Shown piece after piece: positions 1 to 6,792 of a stretch of DNA of 9,763 nt. Below the pieces are notes generated by a model. It worked only from the letters and a program-made list of their open reading frames with translations. It was not told where the DNA came from and ran no database searches. This DNA comes from CAZJYT01 sp964550325 (GTDB lineage: Bacteria > Patescibacteriota > Minisyncoccia > Minisyncoccales > CAZJYT01). The position numbers and the translations under genes are program-made. The stretch is from assembly GCA_964550325.1 (NCBI GenBank), contig CAZJYT010000037.1, positions 1 through 9,763 on the forward strand, read 5' to 3'. Positions within the stretch are counted from its first letter, which is position 1; each line of letters begins with the position of its first letter.

Positions 1-24
1 TAACCATTTTTCTCCCCTTCTCAT
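1..24 (-). CDS. Start of an unknown protein, truncated by the window edge
   Basis: Only the first eight codons (MRRGEKWL) are inside the window, so no function can be given. The start is supported by a strong Shine-Dalgarno AAAGGAGGG (GGAGG at 33-37) eight bases upstream of the ATG at 24-22. It follows the 54-aa membrane peptide by 28 bases on the same strand, so it is probably the third gene of the transcript from promoter P1. A second in-frame-independent ATG at 7-5 also has a GGGGAG in front of it, but the upstream site is the better ribosome-binding site. Confidence 0.55.
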
Positions 25-52
25 AAAACCACCCTCCTTTTTTCTTTTTATT

Positions 53-217
53 TTACCTTAAAATTGAAATAATCAAATTGACAAATTTTCCCAATAAAGA
101 AAATCCTTCTGGGTCTTTATAATGTGTCCAGATTGAAATCAGGAAAAATAAAAATAAGAAATAAATAATAAAATTTAAAAATTCCTTTTCAACATTTCTT
201 TTCATTAAATTTTTCAT
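53..217 (-). CDS. 54-aa single-span membrane peptide, function unknown
   Basis: This small gene starts at ATG 217-215 behind AAAAAGGAG (227-235, nine-base spacing) and ends at TAA 55-53. Its product begins with a charged stretch (MKNLMKRNVEKE), continues with one strongly hydrophobic segment at residues 13-30 (FLNFIIYFLFLFFLISIW), and ends with a short amphipathic tail at about residues 40-54 (LLGKFVNLIISILR). The basic N-terminus suggests an N-in, C-out single-pass inner-membrane protein, by the positive-inside rule. It lies 24 bases downstream of the DUF6744-like gene and 28 bases upstream of the next start, so it is likely co-transcribed. Size and topology would fit a class III holin, a holin-like peptide, a membrane anchor or a small toxin; nothing in the sequence decides between them. 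Coding status is well supported by its own ribosome-binding site, the coherent membrane segment and the operon spacing. Confidence 0.65.
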   Translation of the reverse strand: MKNLMKRNVEKEFLNFIIYFLFLFFLISIWTHYKDPEGFSLLGKFVNLIISILR

Positions 218-241
218 TAAGTTTTTCTCCTTTTTAATTTT

Positions 242-1102
242 TTATTTAAATTTTTTTAATTGTCCTACTAATTTATCTTTTATTCTTTTTTCTGTTTCAT
301 TTAATTCTTGCTCTATATCATCAGCAGCAAATTGCAATAAATTTTTATACATTTCTAATTTCTCTTTAGCATTTTTATACCTTTCTATTGCCTTGGATAA
401 ACTTGAAGTTTTAACTTCTGGATTATCTAATAATGTTTCTAAATTTTCAGCTTCTTTTTTTAAATTTTCTTCTAATTCAGATTTAATAAGTTTTATCGCT
501 TGTTTTTTAGTAGCCTCCGAATCGACTATATCAAGTTCATAAAATTCACTATTTCCAATGTTATTTATTACTCCTGATATTTTTTCAAGCTCTACAGCAT
601 AATTTTTGGGAACAAAATAAATTCCTCCTGTTTTTCTTAATAGAACTGCATTAAGATAATTCAAGAATCGTGTTATAACTTTACGAATATCTTCAGCGAT
701 ATAAATAATTTGAAAATAGTTAAGAAGGTCTTTAATATCATCAAGATTTAATTTATTCAATTTAAGAAAAACTTCTTTATTTTCCTTATCAAAAAAGATA
801 ATATCCTGTGTTTCAAATTCTAATTTAATGTTTTCTGGATCAACTTCTTCTTTAATAATTCCAAAAATAATATATTTTTCATCCTCTTTAATTTTTCTAA
901 CTAAATTAGATTTTTGAATTTCTTTTAAAGTCCGCATAAATGCTTTTCTACCACTTACAATAGGAGGCAAAAATTTTTTATCAAGATTATATGAATCAAA
1001 TAAGTTTTCTAATGAAATTCTATCAATTTTGACATCTTTTAAATTCCACCAACAAATTTTACCTAAAATAGGAACTTGATTATTTTGATTTATTTTTTTC
1101 AT
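242..1102 (-). CDS. DUF6744-like protein (phage-associated, function unknown)
   Basis: A 286-residue soluble protein. The N-terminal block (about 11-60) has a hydrophobic LGKICWWNLKDV followed by a helix and the pattern LPPIVSGRKAFMRTLKEI. The middle holds GGIYFVPK near residues 159-166. The C-terminal third (about 200-286) is long, charged, coiled-coil-like helix. From memory of the family this pattern (W-rich start, P..AF.R, GG.YFVP, helical tail) matches DUF6744, which occurs mainly in phages; that assignment is by recall, not by search. The start at 1102 is chosen because AAAGGAGG (1108-1115) sits five bases upstream. A longer frame up to 1144 would need translation to begin inside the promoter's -10 element. 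Promoter P1 gives a leader of about 18 bases. It heads a small operon with the 54-aa membrane peptide and the gene leaving the window. Its near-identical promoter to the RavA/ViaA-like operon suggests coordinated expression. Confidence 0.7.
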   Translation of the reverse strand: MKKINQNNQVPILGKICWWNLKDVKIDRISLENLFDSYNLDKKFLPPIVSGRKAFMRTLKEIQKSNLVRKIKEDEKYIIFGIIKEEVDPENIKLEFETQDIIFFDKENKEVFLKLNKLNLDDIKDLLNYFQIIYIAEDIRKVITRFLNYLNAVLLRKTGGIYFVPKNYAVELEKISGVINNIGNSEFYELDIVDSEATKKQAIKLIKSELEENLKKEAENLETLLDNPEVKTSSLSKAIERYKNAKEKLEMYKNLLQFAADDIEQELNETEKRIKDKLVGQLKKFK

Positions 1103-1126
1103 TTTTGCCTCCTTTAGGTTTTTATT

Positions 1127-1154
1127 ATTATAACACAAAATCAAAATTTGTCAA
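1127..1154 (-). promoter_or_regulatory. Promoter P1 (sigma-70, perfect consensus)
   Basis: On the minus strand TTGACA (1154-1149), a 16-base spacer ending TGTGT, then TATAAT (1132-1127) with an extended -10 TGT directly before it. Transcription should begin near 1120, leaving a very short leader before the ribosome-binding site of the DUF6744-like gene. Confidence 0.9.
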
Positions 1155-1195
1155 GATTTAAAATCAAAAAATAAATAAAATAAAAAACAAATAAA

Positions 1196-1217
1196 AAGAA
1201 TTATAATTAAAATTCTT
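1196..1217 (-). terminator. Weak AT-rich hairpin, possible end of the RavA/ViaA-like operon
   Basis: Arms AAGAATT and AATTCTT (seven pairs, one G-C) around an eight-base loop, followed on the minus strand by T-rich sequence. It lies just after the 90-aa gene. The stem is too AT-rich to be convincing as an intrinsic terminator; in this base composition such arms arise by chance. Confidence 0.2.
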
Positions 1218-1242
1218 AAACATTTTTAAAATTTCTAAAAAA

Positions 1243-1515
1243 TTAATTGATTTTTTCTTTTTTTCTTAAATCTTCAACAACAAATTCTAAAAAATCACTT
1301 CTTAATAAGTTAGCAAAATAATTAGCAATTGCTTCCTCAACTATAATTGAAAGCTGTAATTTATGTTCAATATTTTCAATTTTACTAAAGAATTTTTCCC
1401 TAATCTCATTAACAATTTTTTGAATATTTTCTTCATAATTATCAAGTATTGAATATATACTATCTTCTAAATTTTTTAGATTTTCTAAAGACCTTTCAAG
1501 ATCATTAAAGTTCAT
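1243..1515 (-). CDS. 90-aa helical protein, function unknown
   Basis: Not recognised. The product is acidic and almost entirely helical; residues 5-55 have a leucine/isoleucine heptad-like rhythm (LERSLENLKNLEDSIYSIL and onward) that suggests a coiled coil or four-helix dimer, and the C-terminal part (58-85) looks like a further amphipathic helix. There is no signal peptide, membrane segment or cysteine. The start at 1515 is supported by AAAGGAGG (1523-1530) seven bases upstream, and that ribosome-binding site lies inside the 3' end of the 247-aa gene, whose stop ends two bases before this ATG. It is therefore the last gene of the P2 operon and translationally coupled to its neighbour. A scaffold or adaptor role for the ATPase/VWA pair is possible but is only inference. 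Confidence 0.75.
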   Translation of the reverse strand: MNFNDLERSLENLKNLEDSIYSILDNYEENIQKIVNEIREKFFSKIENIEHKLQLSIIVEEAIANYFANLLRSDFLEFVVEDLRKKEKIN

Positions 1516-1517
1516 TT

Positions 1518-2261
1518 TTATTCCTCCTTTGTTTTGTTTATTTGAATAATTTCAGAAATTCCATTTTTAGATTTTAAAATAGCTATTAATTTATTATTAA
1601 AATATAATCCCCAACAATTTTCATTAATATTTTCAGCTTTTTCAAAATAAAGATGTGGCGCTAAATCTGGAAAATAAAAATAACAAAATTTTTTAACTCT
1701 ACATTTAATTTTAAATTTTTTTCTAAAAAATTTAGCATAAATTTTGGCTACTTCTTTTTCGTTTTCAAATTCTTTTTTTAATTTTAAATAATATTTTTGC
1801 CTTTTTTGTCTTTTTTTCTCTTTTATTTGTTTTGCATAATCTTTTAAAAAATTTTCTATTAAATTTAAAAGCCTGTCTTTATTTAAATTGTTTTCATTTA
1901 AAATTTGTTTTAGTTTATTTGACAATTCATAAAAAGTTTTAGAAAAAGGAAGTTTATATTGATTACTATATTTATGAAAAATTTTTAAAATCTCATCATA
2001 TAGAAATTTACTAAATTTACAATCTAAAAACCGCTTTTGAAGTAAATATTTTACTTTTTTATCATCAGAATTTAAATCATAAAAATGATAAACTAAACAG
2101 GAATTACAAAATGCAGAATGATAATCAGGATAAGTTCCTCTAAAATATCTCCAGTCAATATGATATAATTCAATCCATCTTTCTCCTTTTTTAGGTCTCC
2201 ACCCTCTTAAATGTCTTTCCTTAACTTCTCCAGTGTCTAAATTCCCAAAGATTGTTCCCAT
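1518..2261 (-). CDS. 247-aa cysteine-containing protein, possible zinc binder, function unknown
   Basis: Not recognised as a known family. The N-terminal part (1-60) is aromatic-rich (RGWRPKKGERWIELYHIDWRYF) and carries a CxxC knuckle at C52-C55 followed by H59. Other cysteines are C81, C187, C193 and C216, enough to complete one metal site but not arranged as a standard zinc ribbon. The centre (about 85-185) is long, lysine-rich helix that looks coiled or nucleic-acid-binding. The C-terminal region (190-240) alternates aromatic and beta-type residues. The gene overlaps the 3' end of the HTH gene by 25 bases, and its GGAG Shine-Dalgarno stands about 11 bases from the ATG, a long spacing, so coupled translation is likely. 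No other ATG is available near the N-terminus. It is the sixth gene of the P2 operon. Function cannot be named. Confidence 0.75.
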   Translation of the reverse strand: MGTIFGNLDTGEVKERHLRGWRPKKGERWIELYHIDWRYFRGTYPDYHSAFCNSCLVYHFYDLNSDDKKVKYLLQKRFLDCKFSKFLYDEILKIFHKYSNQYKLPFSKTFYELSNKLKQILNENNLNKDRLLNLIENFLKDYAKQIKEKKRQKRQKYYLKLKKEFENEKEVAKIYAKFFRKKFKIKCRVKKFCYFYFPDLAPHLYFEKAENINENCWGLYFNNKLIAILKSKNGISEIIQINKTKEE

Positions 2262-2737
2262 AACTTTACTTTCTCCTTTTTTCTTTTTTTTAATTCTTTT
2301 AATTTTAATTTATCATATTTTGATAAATGCTTATTAAAATTTACAATTATTCTTTTTGCCATTTTTAAAGCAAAAGCATCAAAATTATCTATTTTCTTTT
2401 TAGGTTGATATAAAACCTCTCTTGAATATAACCAATCAAGCACAAAATCTATTAATATTTCAGATAAAATTGTGGAACCATAATACTTATAAATTATTGC
2501 AGGAATTATATTGTATAAAACATGAGGAGAAACATTTTTCCAAATGGGAAAAACAATTTTTTCTTTTAATTTCTTTTTATTACCAATTTTTTCACAATAA
2601 CCAGGACCTTTTTTATAAATCCTTGAAACTACATACAAAGGAACATTTAAAATTTTACTAATTTCTTTAAATGATAAATCTAAATTTTTTAAAATTTTAA
2701 CTTCTTCATAACAAATTTTTCTATATCCATTATTCAT
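2237..2737 (-). CDS. 166-aa helix-turn-helix protein
   Basis: Residues 10-42 form a clear helix-turn-helix of the homeodomain-like/sigma-region-4 type: a first helix (YEEVKILKNLD), then LSFKEISKILNVPLYVVSRIYK, with the usual A/S-type turn replaced by LNVP. The remainder (about 60-166) is helical, with hydrophobic segments near 64-108 that look like a packed core rather than membrane spans, and a very basic tail (140-160) that could contact nucleic acid. It overlaps the upstream 136-aa gene by eight bases and the downstream 247-aa gene by 25 bases, placing it as the fifth gene of the P2 operon. AGAGG lies six bases before the ATG at 2737. It could be the operon's regulator or a DNA-binding subunit that directs the ATPase/VWA machine; the sequence does not decide which. 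The HTH is clear, the role is inferred. Confidence 0.75.
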   Translation of the reverse strand: MNNGYRKICYEEVKILKNLDLSFKEISKILNVPLYVVSRIYKKGPGYCEKIGNKKKLKEKIVFPIWKNVSPHVLYNIIPAIIYKYYGSTILSEILIDFVLDWLYSREVLYQPKKKIDNFDAFALKMAKRIIVNFNKHLSKYDKLKLKELKKRKKEKVKLWEQSLGI

Positions 2738-3140
2738 TTTTAACCTCTTTTTTATACAAATAAATAAAAGCCAAAATTAATTGACAAAATTTTTTAAGTT
2801 TTTCATTTAAAATATTTTCATTTTCTAAATCATCTTTATTTATATAAAAATGAAGTTTTTTACCTAAATATTTCAACCCTTCTAAATTTTCTTTAATATC
2901 AAGTTCAAATGGAAGCCTGCAGCTAAAATAAGCTGAAAATCCTCTATTTCTGCCAGGATAATTTTCAATTGTTAAAAATATTCCTGAAACAATGTTAAAA
3001 TTACAATTGCCATCAATTTTATGAATTTTATAAATTTCCTTATTTTCCTCAATTAAAACATGAAAAGTAGGTAATGTAATTGAATAAATTTCTTGATTTT
3101 CAAGATCCTCAATATATTTTTTTATTTTTTCTACTACCAT
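2730..3140 (-). CDS. 136-aa protein of unknown function in the RavA/ViaA-like operon
   Basis: Not recognised. The N-terminal half (15-80) looks like a beta-sheet domain (IYSITLPTFHVLIEE, YKIHKIDG, SGIFLTIEN, FSAYFSCRLPFELDI) with a loop YPGRNRGF at 61-68; the C-terminal half (85-130) is helical and ends in a hydrophobic helix (LILAFIYLYKK) that is probably a packed helix rather than a membrane anchor. The start at 3140 has TTTTGGAGG four bases upstream. It begins 15 bases after the stop of the VWA gene and overlaps the HTH gene by eight bases, so it is firmly within the P2 operon. Its position immediately after the VWA gene makes it a candidate partner or substrate adaptor of that protein; this is context only. 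Confidence 0.7.
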   Translation of the reverse strand: MVVEKIKKYIEDLENQEIYSITLPTFHVLIEENKEIYKIHKIDGNCNFNIVSGIFLTIENYPGRNRGFSAYFSCRLPFELDIKENLEGLKYLGKKLHFYINKDDLENENILNEKLKKFCQLILAFIYLYKKEVKNE

Positions 3141-3155
3141 AAAACCTCCAAAACT

Positions 3156-4661
3156 TTATATTTGATAAATTCTATCAATTATTTCATTTTCATTGAATAA
3201 ATCTTCTAAAATAAAAACCTCATCACTAAAATCTTCTAATGTATTTTTAGCATACCCAATTAAGATTGAATAAACTTTGAAATTTAAATTTTTCTTTTTC
3301 TTTTTAAAATTTTCTAAAAATTCAGAACTTACTTGACACTCCCCATCTGTAATAAAAATAATATCAGCATCTTTGAAATTTGGTTGTTTTTCAATATAAG
3401 AAATAGCACAATTTAAAGGTGTTTCAAAATCTGTTCCTCCATCAAAGAAAAATGATAAAATTTCTATCAATTTTTTAGGGTCTGGATAATTTTTATTTTC
3501 AAAGCTAAATTGCTGTAATTCATTTTTAGAACCAAAATAAATTATTGCAAAATTTCTACCCTGTTTTTTAGCAATGGTTAATAATCCAAGCATAAATGAT
3601 TTACTCCAAATTTCCCTTGTAATCGAACCAAAATATTCTGTCATTGAACCCGAATTATCTACACAACAAACGACAGGTCCTTTAGCTCTTTTCTCAATTC
3701 CCTCAAATCTATACTGTAATAATTGCCCTTCAAGAAATTTTTTATAAAAAATTGGTTTCGTTTTAAAATTACTTAATAACAAAAGTTCAGAAGGTAAAAT
3801 TTTACTTAAATCATTTCCTATTGTAATATTTACAATTTCGTCTAATCCATGCTTAACTTTTGTTTCCTGCTTATAAATTGCTAACCTTTGAAATCTGCCA
3901 GCAATTTGAGCAATTTTTTTTAGTTTTGAATTATTTTGAATTAAATTTGCAATTCTAATTTTTTCCTCAACTGGTAATTTTTGTAAATGTCCTGGATCAA
4001 TTCCCCAATCAAGCAAGTCTTGTGTTTCTTCTAAATCTTTTCTTGCTGAATCACAAAACTTTCTTGCAATTCTTCTTAAATCTCCTTTTTTAAAATCTAT
4101 TTTTTTAATTTGACCTTCTAATTTTTTTAACTTAGCTAAATTTTCCTTAATTTTTTTACCAATTTGTTTTCTTTGTTTAATATTTTTTCCTTTAGGAATT
4201 TTTTTAAGCAAATCTTTAAGGCTATCAATTTCACTTTGTAAATTATTAATTTCATTTTGTAATAAATACATATTTTTAATTTCTTCTTTTTGTTCTTCAG
4301 TTAATTGCTTTAAAAATTTTTGAGCAAATTTAAGAGTAGCAATTGCTGAACTAAATTCATCTAATTTGGTCAATTGGTGCAATTGTTTATATTCTTTTGT
4401 TTTAATCATTTCTTCAATTAAGGCTTTATTAATTTCCACAACACTATCAATTTTTTTAGAAAATTTAGGTTTAATTTTATAAAAACAGGAATAAATATCC
4501 TGTAATAAATAAGAAATTGTAGGATAATTTTCTAAATTTTCCTGCTCAATTTTTGTTAAATCTTCTGAATTTTCCTTAATATTTTTAAATGAAAATAAAT
4601 CATAAGAATCATGCTTAATAACAAAATAATTTTTCTTATTTTGAAAAACTTTCATAATCAT
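3156..4661 (-). CDS. ViaA-like von Willebrand factor A (VWA) protein
   Basis: A 501-residue ViaA-type protein, close to the size of E. coli ViaA. Residues 120-190 are coiled-coil helix. Residues 195-325 hold the ViaA-type helical region, including GIDPGHLQKLP (220-230), AGRFQRLA (254-261), IGNDLSKILPSEL (281-293) and FLEGQLLQYRFEG (309-321). The VWA domain runs from about 329 to 485 with an intact MIDAS: DNSGS at 335-339, T410 in GGTDF, and D439 in ITDGE. ViaA proteins pair with RavA AAA+ ATPases and stimulate them; in E. coli the pair acts on respiratory complexes and aminoglycoside sensitivity. Here the ATG overlaps the ATPase stop as ATGA (4661-4658), so translation is coupled. A second ATG two codons later (4655) has an equally plausible spacing to AGGGG. 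Role in this element is inferred to be chaperone-like remodelling of an unknown target. Confidence 0.9.
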   Translation of the reverse strand: MIMKVFQNKKNYFVIKHDSYDLFSFKNIKENSEDLTKIEQENLENYPTISYLLQDIYSCFYKIKPKFSKKIDSVVEINKALIEEMIKTKEYKQLHQLTKLDEFSSAIATLKFAQKFLKQLTEEQKEEIKNMYLLQNEINNLQSEIDSLKDLLKKIPKGKNIKQRKQIGKKIKENLAKLKKLEGQIKKIDFKKGDLRRIARKFCDSARKDLEETQDLLDWGIDPGHLQKLPVEEKIRIANLIQNNSKLKKIAQIAGRFQRLAIYKQETKVKHGLDEIVNITIGNDLSKILPSELLLLSNFKTKPIFYKKFLEGQLLQYRFEGIEKRAKGPVVCCVDNSGSMTEYFGSITREIWSKSFMLGLLTIAKKQGRNFAIIYFGSKNELQQFSFENKNYPDPKKLIEILSFFFDGGTDFETPLNCAISYIEKQPNFKDADIIFITDGECQVSSEFLENFKKKKKNLNFKVYSILIGYAKNTLEDFSDEVFILEDLFNENEIIDRIYQI

Positions 4662-5728
4662 AATTCAACCCCTAAACAGGATTTAATAATTTCTTTTTGA
4701 AATTCTTGAACTTTAATAAAAATTTCTTCAATTTTTTTGGTATAATGTTTTTCTTTTAATTCATAAAGTTCCTCAATTAAATTTTTTATTTTTTTATTAG
4801 CTTCAATTCCTGCTTCAGGAGAATTTTCTTTAATTGCGTTATCATAAATTTCTTTAGCTAAATCGTATATCTCAATTGCTCTTGATTCAAATGGGGAAGC
4901 AATGTTGGTAATGACTTTAACAATAATTCTTTTTTGCTGAGGTTCTGACCATAAGCAATTTGTTAAAAATGTTAAATCTTCAATTTCAACCTCATCTTTA
5001 TTTTCCCAAATTGCCTTTGCTTTCAATACATTTAAACTTAATTTCCATCTTCTATCACTTGCAATAATTCCCTCTTTTAATAATTCTTTTTTGATTTTTA
5101 GAATTGTTTCAATAATAACATCTGAAATTTTTACTTTTTTACAATTTTCCTGAAGCTGAAATAGATCATCAATAGTCATAACTTTTTCAATTTTTACCTC
5201 ATCAGGCAATTTAAGCAGTTCAATAAAATTTGAATCTTCAGAAATATAATTAACATCAAGCCTGATTAAAAATCTATCATATAGCGCCTGCAATTCTTCT
5301 CCCTGTGGCAATTCATTACTTGCTCCAAATAAAGAAATTAAAGGAACTTTAATTGGGTCGGAATTATTAAAGAAAATTCTTTCCTGCATAATTGTTAATA
5401 ATGAGTTTAAAATAGCTGATGAGGCTTTAAAAACCTCATCCAAAAATACAATATGAGCCTCTGGTAATTTATTTTTGGTAATTCTTAAATAATTTCCCTT
5501 TTCTAATTCCTGCAATGAAAAAGGACCAAAAATTTCTTCTGGGGTAGTAAATTTTGTTAATAAATATTGAAAATATTTAGCTCCTTCAATTGACTTACAA
5601 ATTGAGGAAATCATTAATGATTTAGCGGTCCCTGGAGGACCCAATAAAAAGCAATGCTGTTTAGAAATTAAAGAAATATAAAGAGAATCTAAAATTTCCT
5701 CTCTCTCTAAAAAATAAGAGTTTAACAT
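4658..5728 (-). CDS. RavA-like MoxR-family AAA+ ATPase
   Basis: A 356-residue AAA+ ATPase of the MoxR clade. Walker A is GPPGTAKS (30-37), followed by the RavA-type stretch LLTKFTTPEEIFGPFSL (56-72). Walker B is IVFLDE (93-98), sensor 1 is in GASNEL (N138), the arginine-finger candidates are R152 and R156 in LYDRFLIRL, and sensor 2 is likely in SDRRW (224-228). All residues needed for ATP hydrolysis are visible. The family forms hexamers that remodel proteins together with a VWA partner, here the next gene. E. coli RavA is about 500 residues and carries an inserted LARA domain that binds the lysine decarboxylase LdcI; this protein is too short to hold it, ending instead in a helical segment (about 280-350). 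The start at 5728 has AAAAGGAGGG five bases upstream, and the upstream gene's stop overlaps the start as TAATG. Confidence 0.92.
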   Translation of the reverse strand: MLNSYFLEREEILDSLYISLISKQHCFLLGPPGTAKSLMISSICKSIEGAKYFQYLLTKFTTPEEIFGPFSLQELEKGNYLRITKNKLPEAHIVFLDEVFKASSAILNSLLTIMQERIFFNNSDPIKVPLISLFGASNELPQGEELQALYDRFLIRLDVNYISEDSNFIELLKLPDEVKIEKVMTIDDLFQLQENCKKVKISDVIIETILKIKKELLKEGIIASDRRWKLSLNVLKAKAIWENKDEVEIEDLTFLTNCLWSEPQQKRIIVKVITNIASPFESRAIEIYDLAKEIYDNAIKENSPEAGIEANKKIKNLIEELYELKEKHYTKKIEEIFIKVQEFQKEIIKSCLGVEL

Positions 5729-5916
5729 TATTTCCCTCCTTTTGGTTTGGAACCAATTTCGACTAAATATCCAATAAATTGATATTTCTTACCGCTTAAA
5801 TAAACCTTTTCACAAATGTTAAATCCTCTGCTTCCTGTTTTAAATGTTTTTGGTTTTAATGAAACAATAGCAATAATTTCTTTAGTTATTGGATCGAGCA
5901 AAGCAAGTCTTTCCAT
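5728..5916 (-). CDS. 62-aa first gene of the RavA/ViaA-like operon, function unknown
   Basis: A small, probably all-beta protein. Predicted strands are LALLDPITKEIIAIVSL (4-20), the basic loop FKTGSRGF (25-32), EKVYLSGKKYQFIGYLVEIG (36-55) and a basic tail SKPKGGK. The TGSRGF and VEIGSKP patterns look conserved and ligand- or nucleic-acid-binding, and I believe similar small proteins occur beside phage MoxR/VWA genes, but I cannot name a family. The start has AAAGGGAGG (5922-5930) five bases upstream and promoter P2 behind it, so it is the promoter-proximal gene. Its stop TAA shares bases with the ATPase ATG (TAATG), and its last codons contain the ATPase ribosome-binding site, so it sets translation of the ATPase. 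A cofactor or inhibitor of the ATPase is a reasonable guess. Confidence 0.75.
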   Translation of the reverse strand: MERLALLDPITKEIIAIVSLKPKTFKTGSRGFNICEKVYLSGKKYQFIGYLVEIGSKPKGGK

Positions 5917-5955
5917 TTTTACCTCCCTTTTTTTTATTTTTTATTTAACATATTT

Positions 5956-5983
5956 ATTATAACACAAATTTTAAATTTGTCAA
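5956..5983 (-). promoter_or_regulatory. Promoter P2 for the seven-gene RavA/ViaA-like operon (perfect consensus)
   Basis: On the minus strand TTGACA (5983-5978), a 16-base spacer ending TGTGT, and TATAAT (5961-5956) with an extended -10. The predicted start near 5949 leaves a leader of about 33 bases before the 62-aa gene. No other promoter of this kind occurs inside the operon down to 1243. Confidence 0.9.
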
Positions 5984-6031
5984 GATTTAAAATTTTTAAA
6001 AATAAAAAAAATGTTTTTAATTTTTAAATTT

Positions 6032-6256
6032 TTATTTATTTTTTTCTAATTCTTTTAACAATTTTTTAGCTTCTTTTTTACTAATGATAATATCATAAGC
6101 GCCACGACAAGGATCAAATGGATGTAAATTTGGATTGGGATATAAATGCCATCTATTCTCTTTTTTTCTTAAATCAACTTTGTGGGGTTTATAACAACTA
6201 CATTTTTGACCTCTGCATAATTTTTTGTAAGCTTTCCAGCATATTAACCAAGCCAT
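6032..6256 (-). CDS. 74-aa Cys/His-rich protein, possible metal binder
   Basis: Not recognised. The first half is rich in cysteine, histidine and tryptophan: C6, C14, C19, C21, C50 and H25, H37, H45, with a CSC at 19-21 and the pattern HPFDPCRGAYD (45-55). This number of Cys and His ligands in 55 residues suggests a small zinc or iron-sulfur fold, though the spacing fits no zinc finger I know. The C-terminus (58-74) is a lysine-rich helix. The start at 6256 is backed by TAAGGAGG (6263-6270) six bases upstream. It follows the LPD29-like gene by 57 bases with no promoter between, so it is most likely the second gene of the P3 transcript. Function unknown. Confidence 0.7.
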   Translation of the reverse strand: MAWLICWKAYKKLCRGQKCSCYKPHKVDLRKKENRWHLYPNPNLHPFDPCRGAYDIIISKKEAKKLLKELEKNK

Positions 6257-6313
6257 TTTATACCTCCTTAATATGATTTTTTTTAAATAATTTTAAAAAT
6301 GTAAAATTAAAAT

Positions 6314-6763
6314 TTATTTTTGTAATAAACTTTTATCATATAGTTCACGCCATCCTAATTCTCTTAAAGTCCAAGCTTTAAATTGTTCAAATAATTTTTT
6401 ATTTGTTCTATCTAAATCTTCTTTTTTAACATTTCTAAAACCATATTTTTTAATAGCTTCTAAAATAGCTTTATCTGAAAATCTTCTTTCAAGGAGAACA
6501 TATTTCACTTGTGGTATATCTTCTCTATAATTATCAACTATATAAGTATCTGTCATGCCATCAAAATATCCATATTCAAAATCTTTTACTAATTTTCTTA
6601 CTTCAGATTCAGAAGGTCCATCAATCCATTTAATATGAACTGAGCTTCCTCCACTATAAGATCTTGAACGAATATTAAATTTAATTTTAGGAAAATGTTT
6701 TTTTAAAATTTGTTTTATCATTTTAGCAGCTAAAGCATGTTTAGAAGGTTTATTTCTTTTCAT
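6314..6763 (-). CDS. LPD29-domain-like protein
   Basis: A 149-residue protein. Residues 8-80 match what I recall of LPD29 (large polyvalent protein-associated domain 29): a helix AAKMIKQILKKHFPKIKF, then RSRSYSGGSSVHIKW, DGPSESEVRKLVKDFEYG, and FDGMTDTYI. In the family, the FP..KF, GGSS..V.W.DGP and F.FDGM.D blocks are the hallmark, and the domain is found in phage and plasmid proteins, either alone or in very large polyvalent proteins. Its biochemical activity is not established. The rest (90-149) is helical (DKAILEAIKKYGF and an amphipathic tail with WTLRELGW). The start at 6763 has AAAAGGAGG (6770-6778) six bases upstream and promoter P3 just beyond. It heads a two-gene unit with the Cys-rich mini-protein. 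Family assignment is by recalled motif. Confidence 0.75.
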   Translation of the reverse strand: MKRNKPSKHALAAKMIKQILKKHFPKIKFNIRSRSYSGGSSVHIKWIDGPSESEVRKLVKDFEYGYFDGMTDTYIVDNYREDIPQVKYVLLERRFSDKAILEAIKKYGFRNVKKEDLDRTNKKLFEQFKAWTLRELGWRELYDKSLLQK

Positions 6764-6792
6764 TTTCTACCTCCTTTTAATTTTTAATTTTA

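Noticed and set aside
1103..1144. 14-residue N-terminal extension of the DUF6744-like protein
   Set aside because: Its ATG is upstream of the -10 of promoter P1 and so not in the transcript; the strong ribosome-binding site serves ATG 1102.
2422..2661. Plus-strand open frame of 79 codons
   Set aside because: It lies antisense within the HTH gene, has no ribosome-binding site, and the minus-strand frame has the coherent HTH and operon overlaps.
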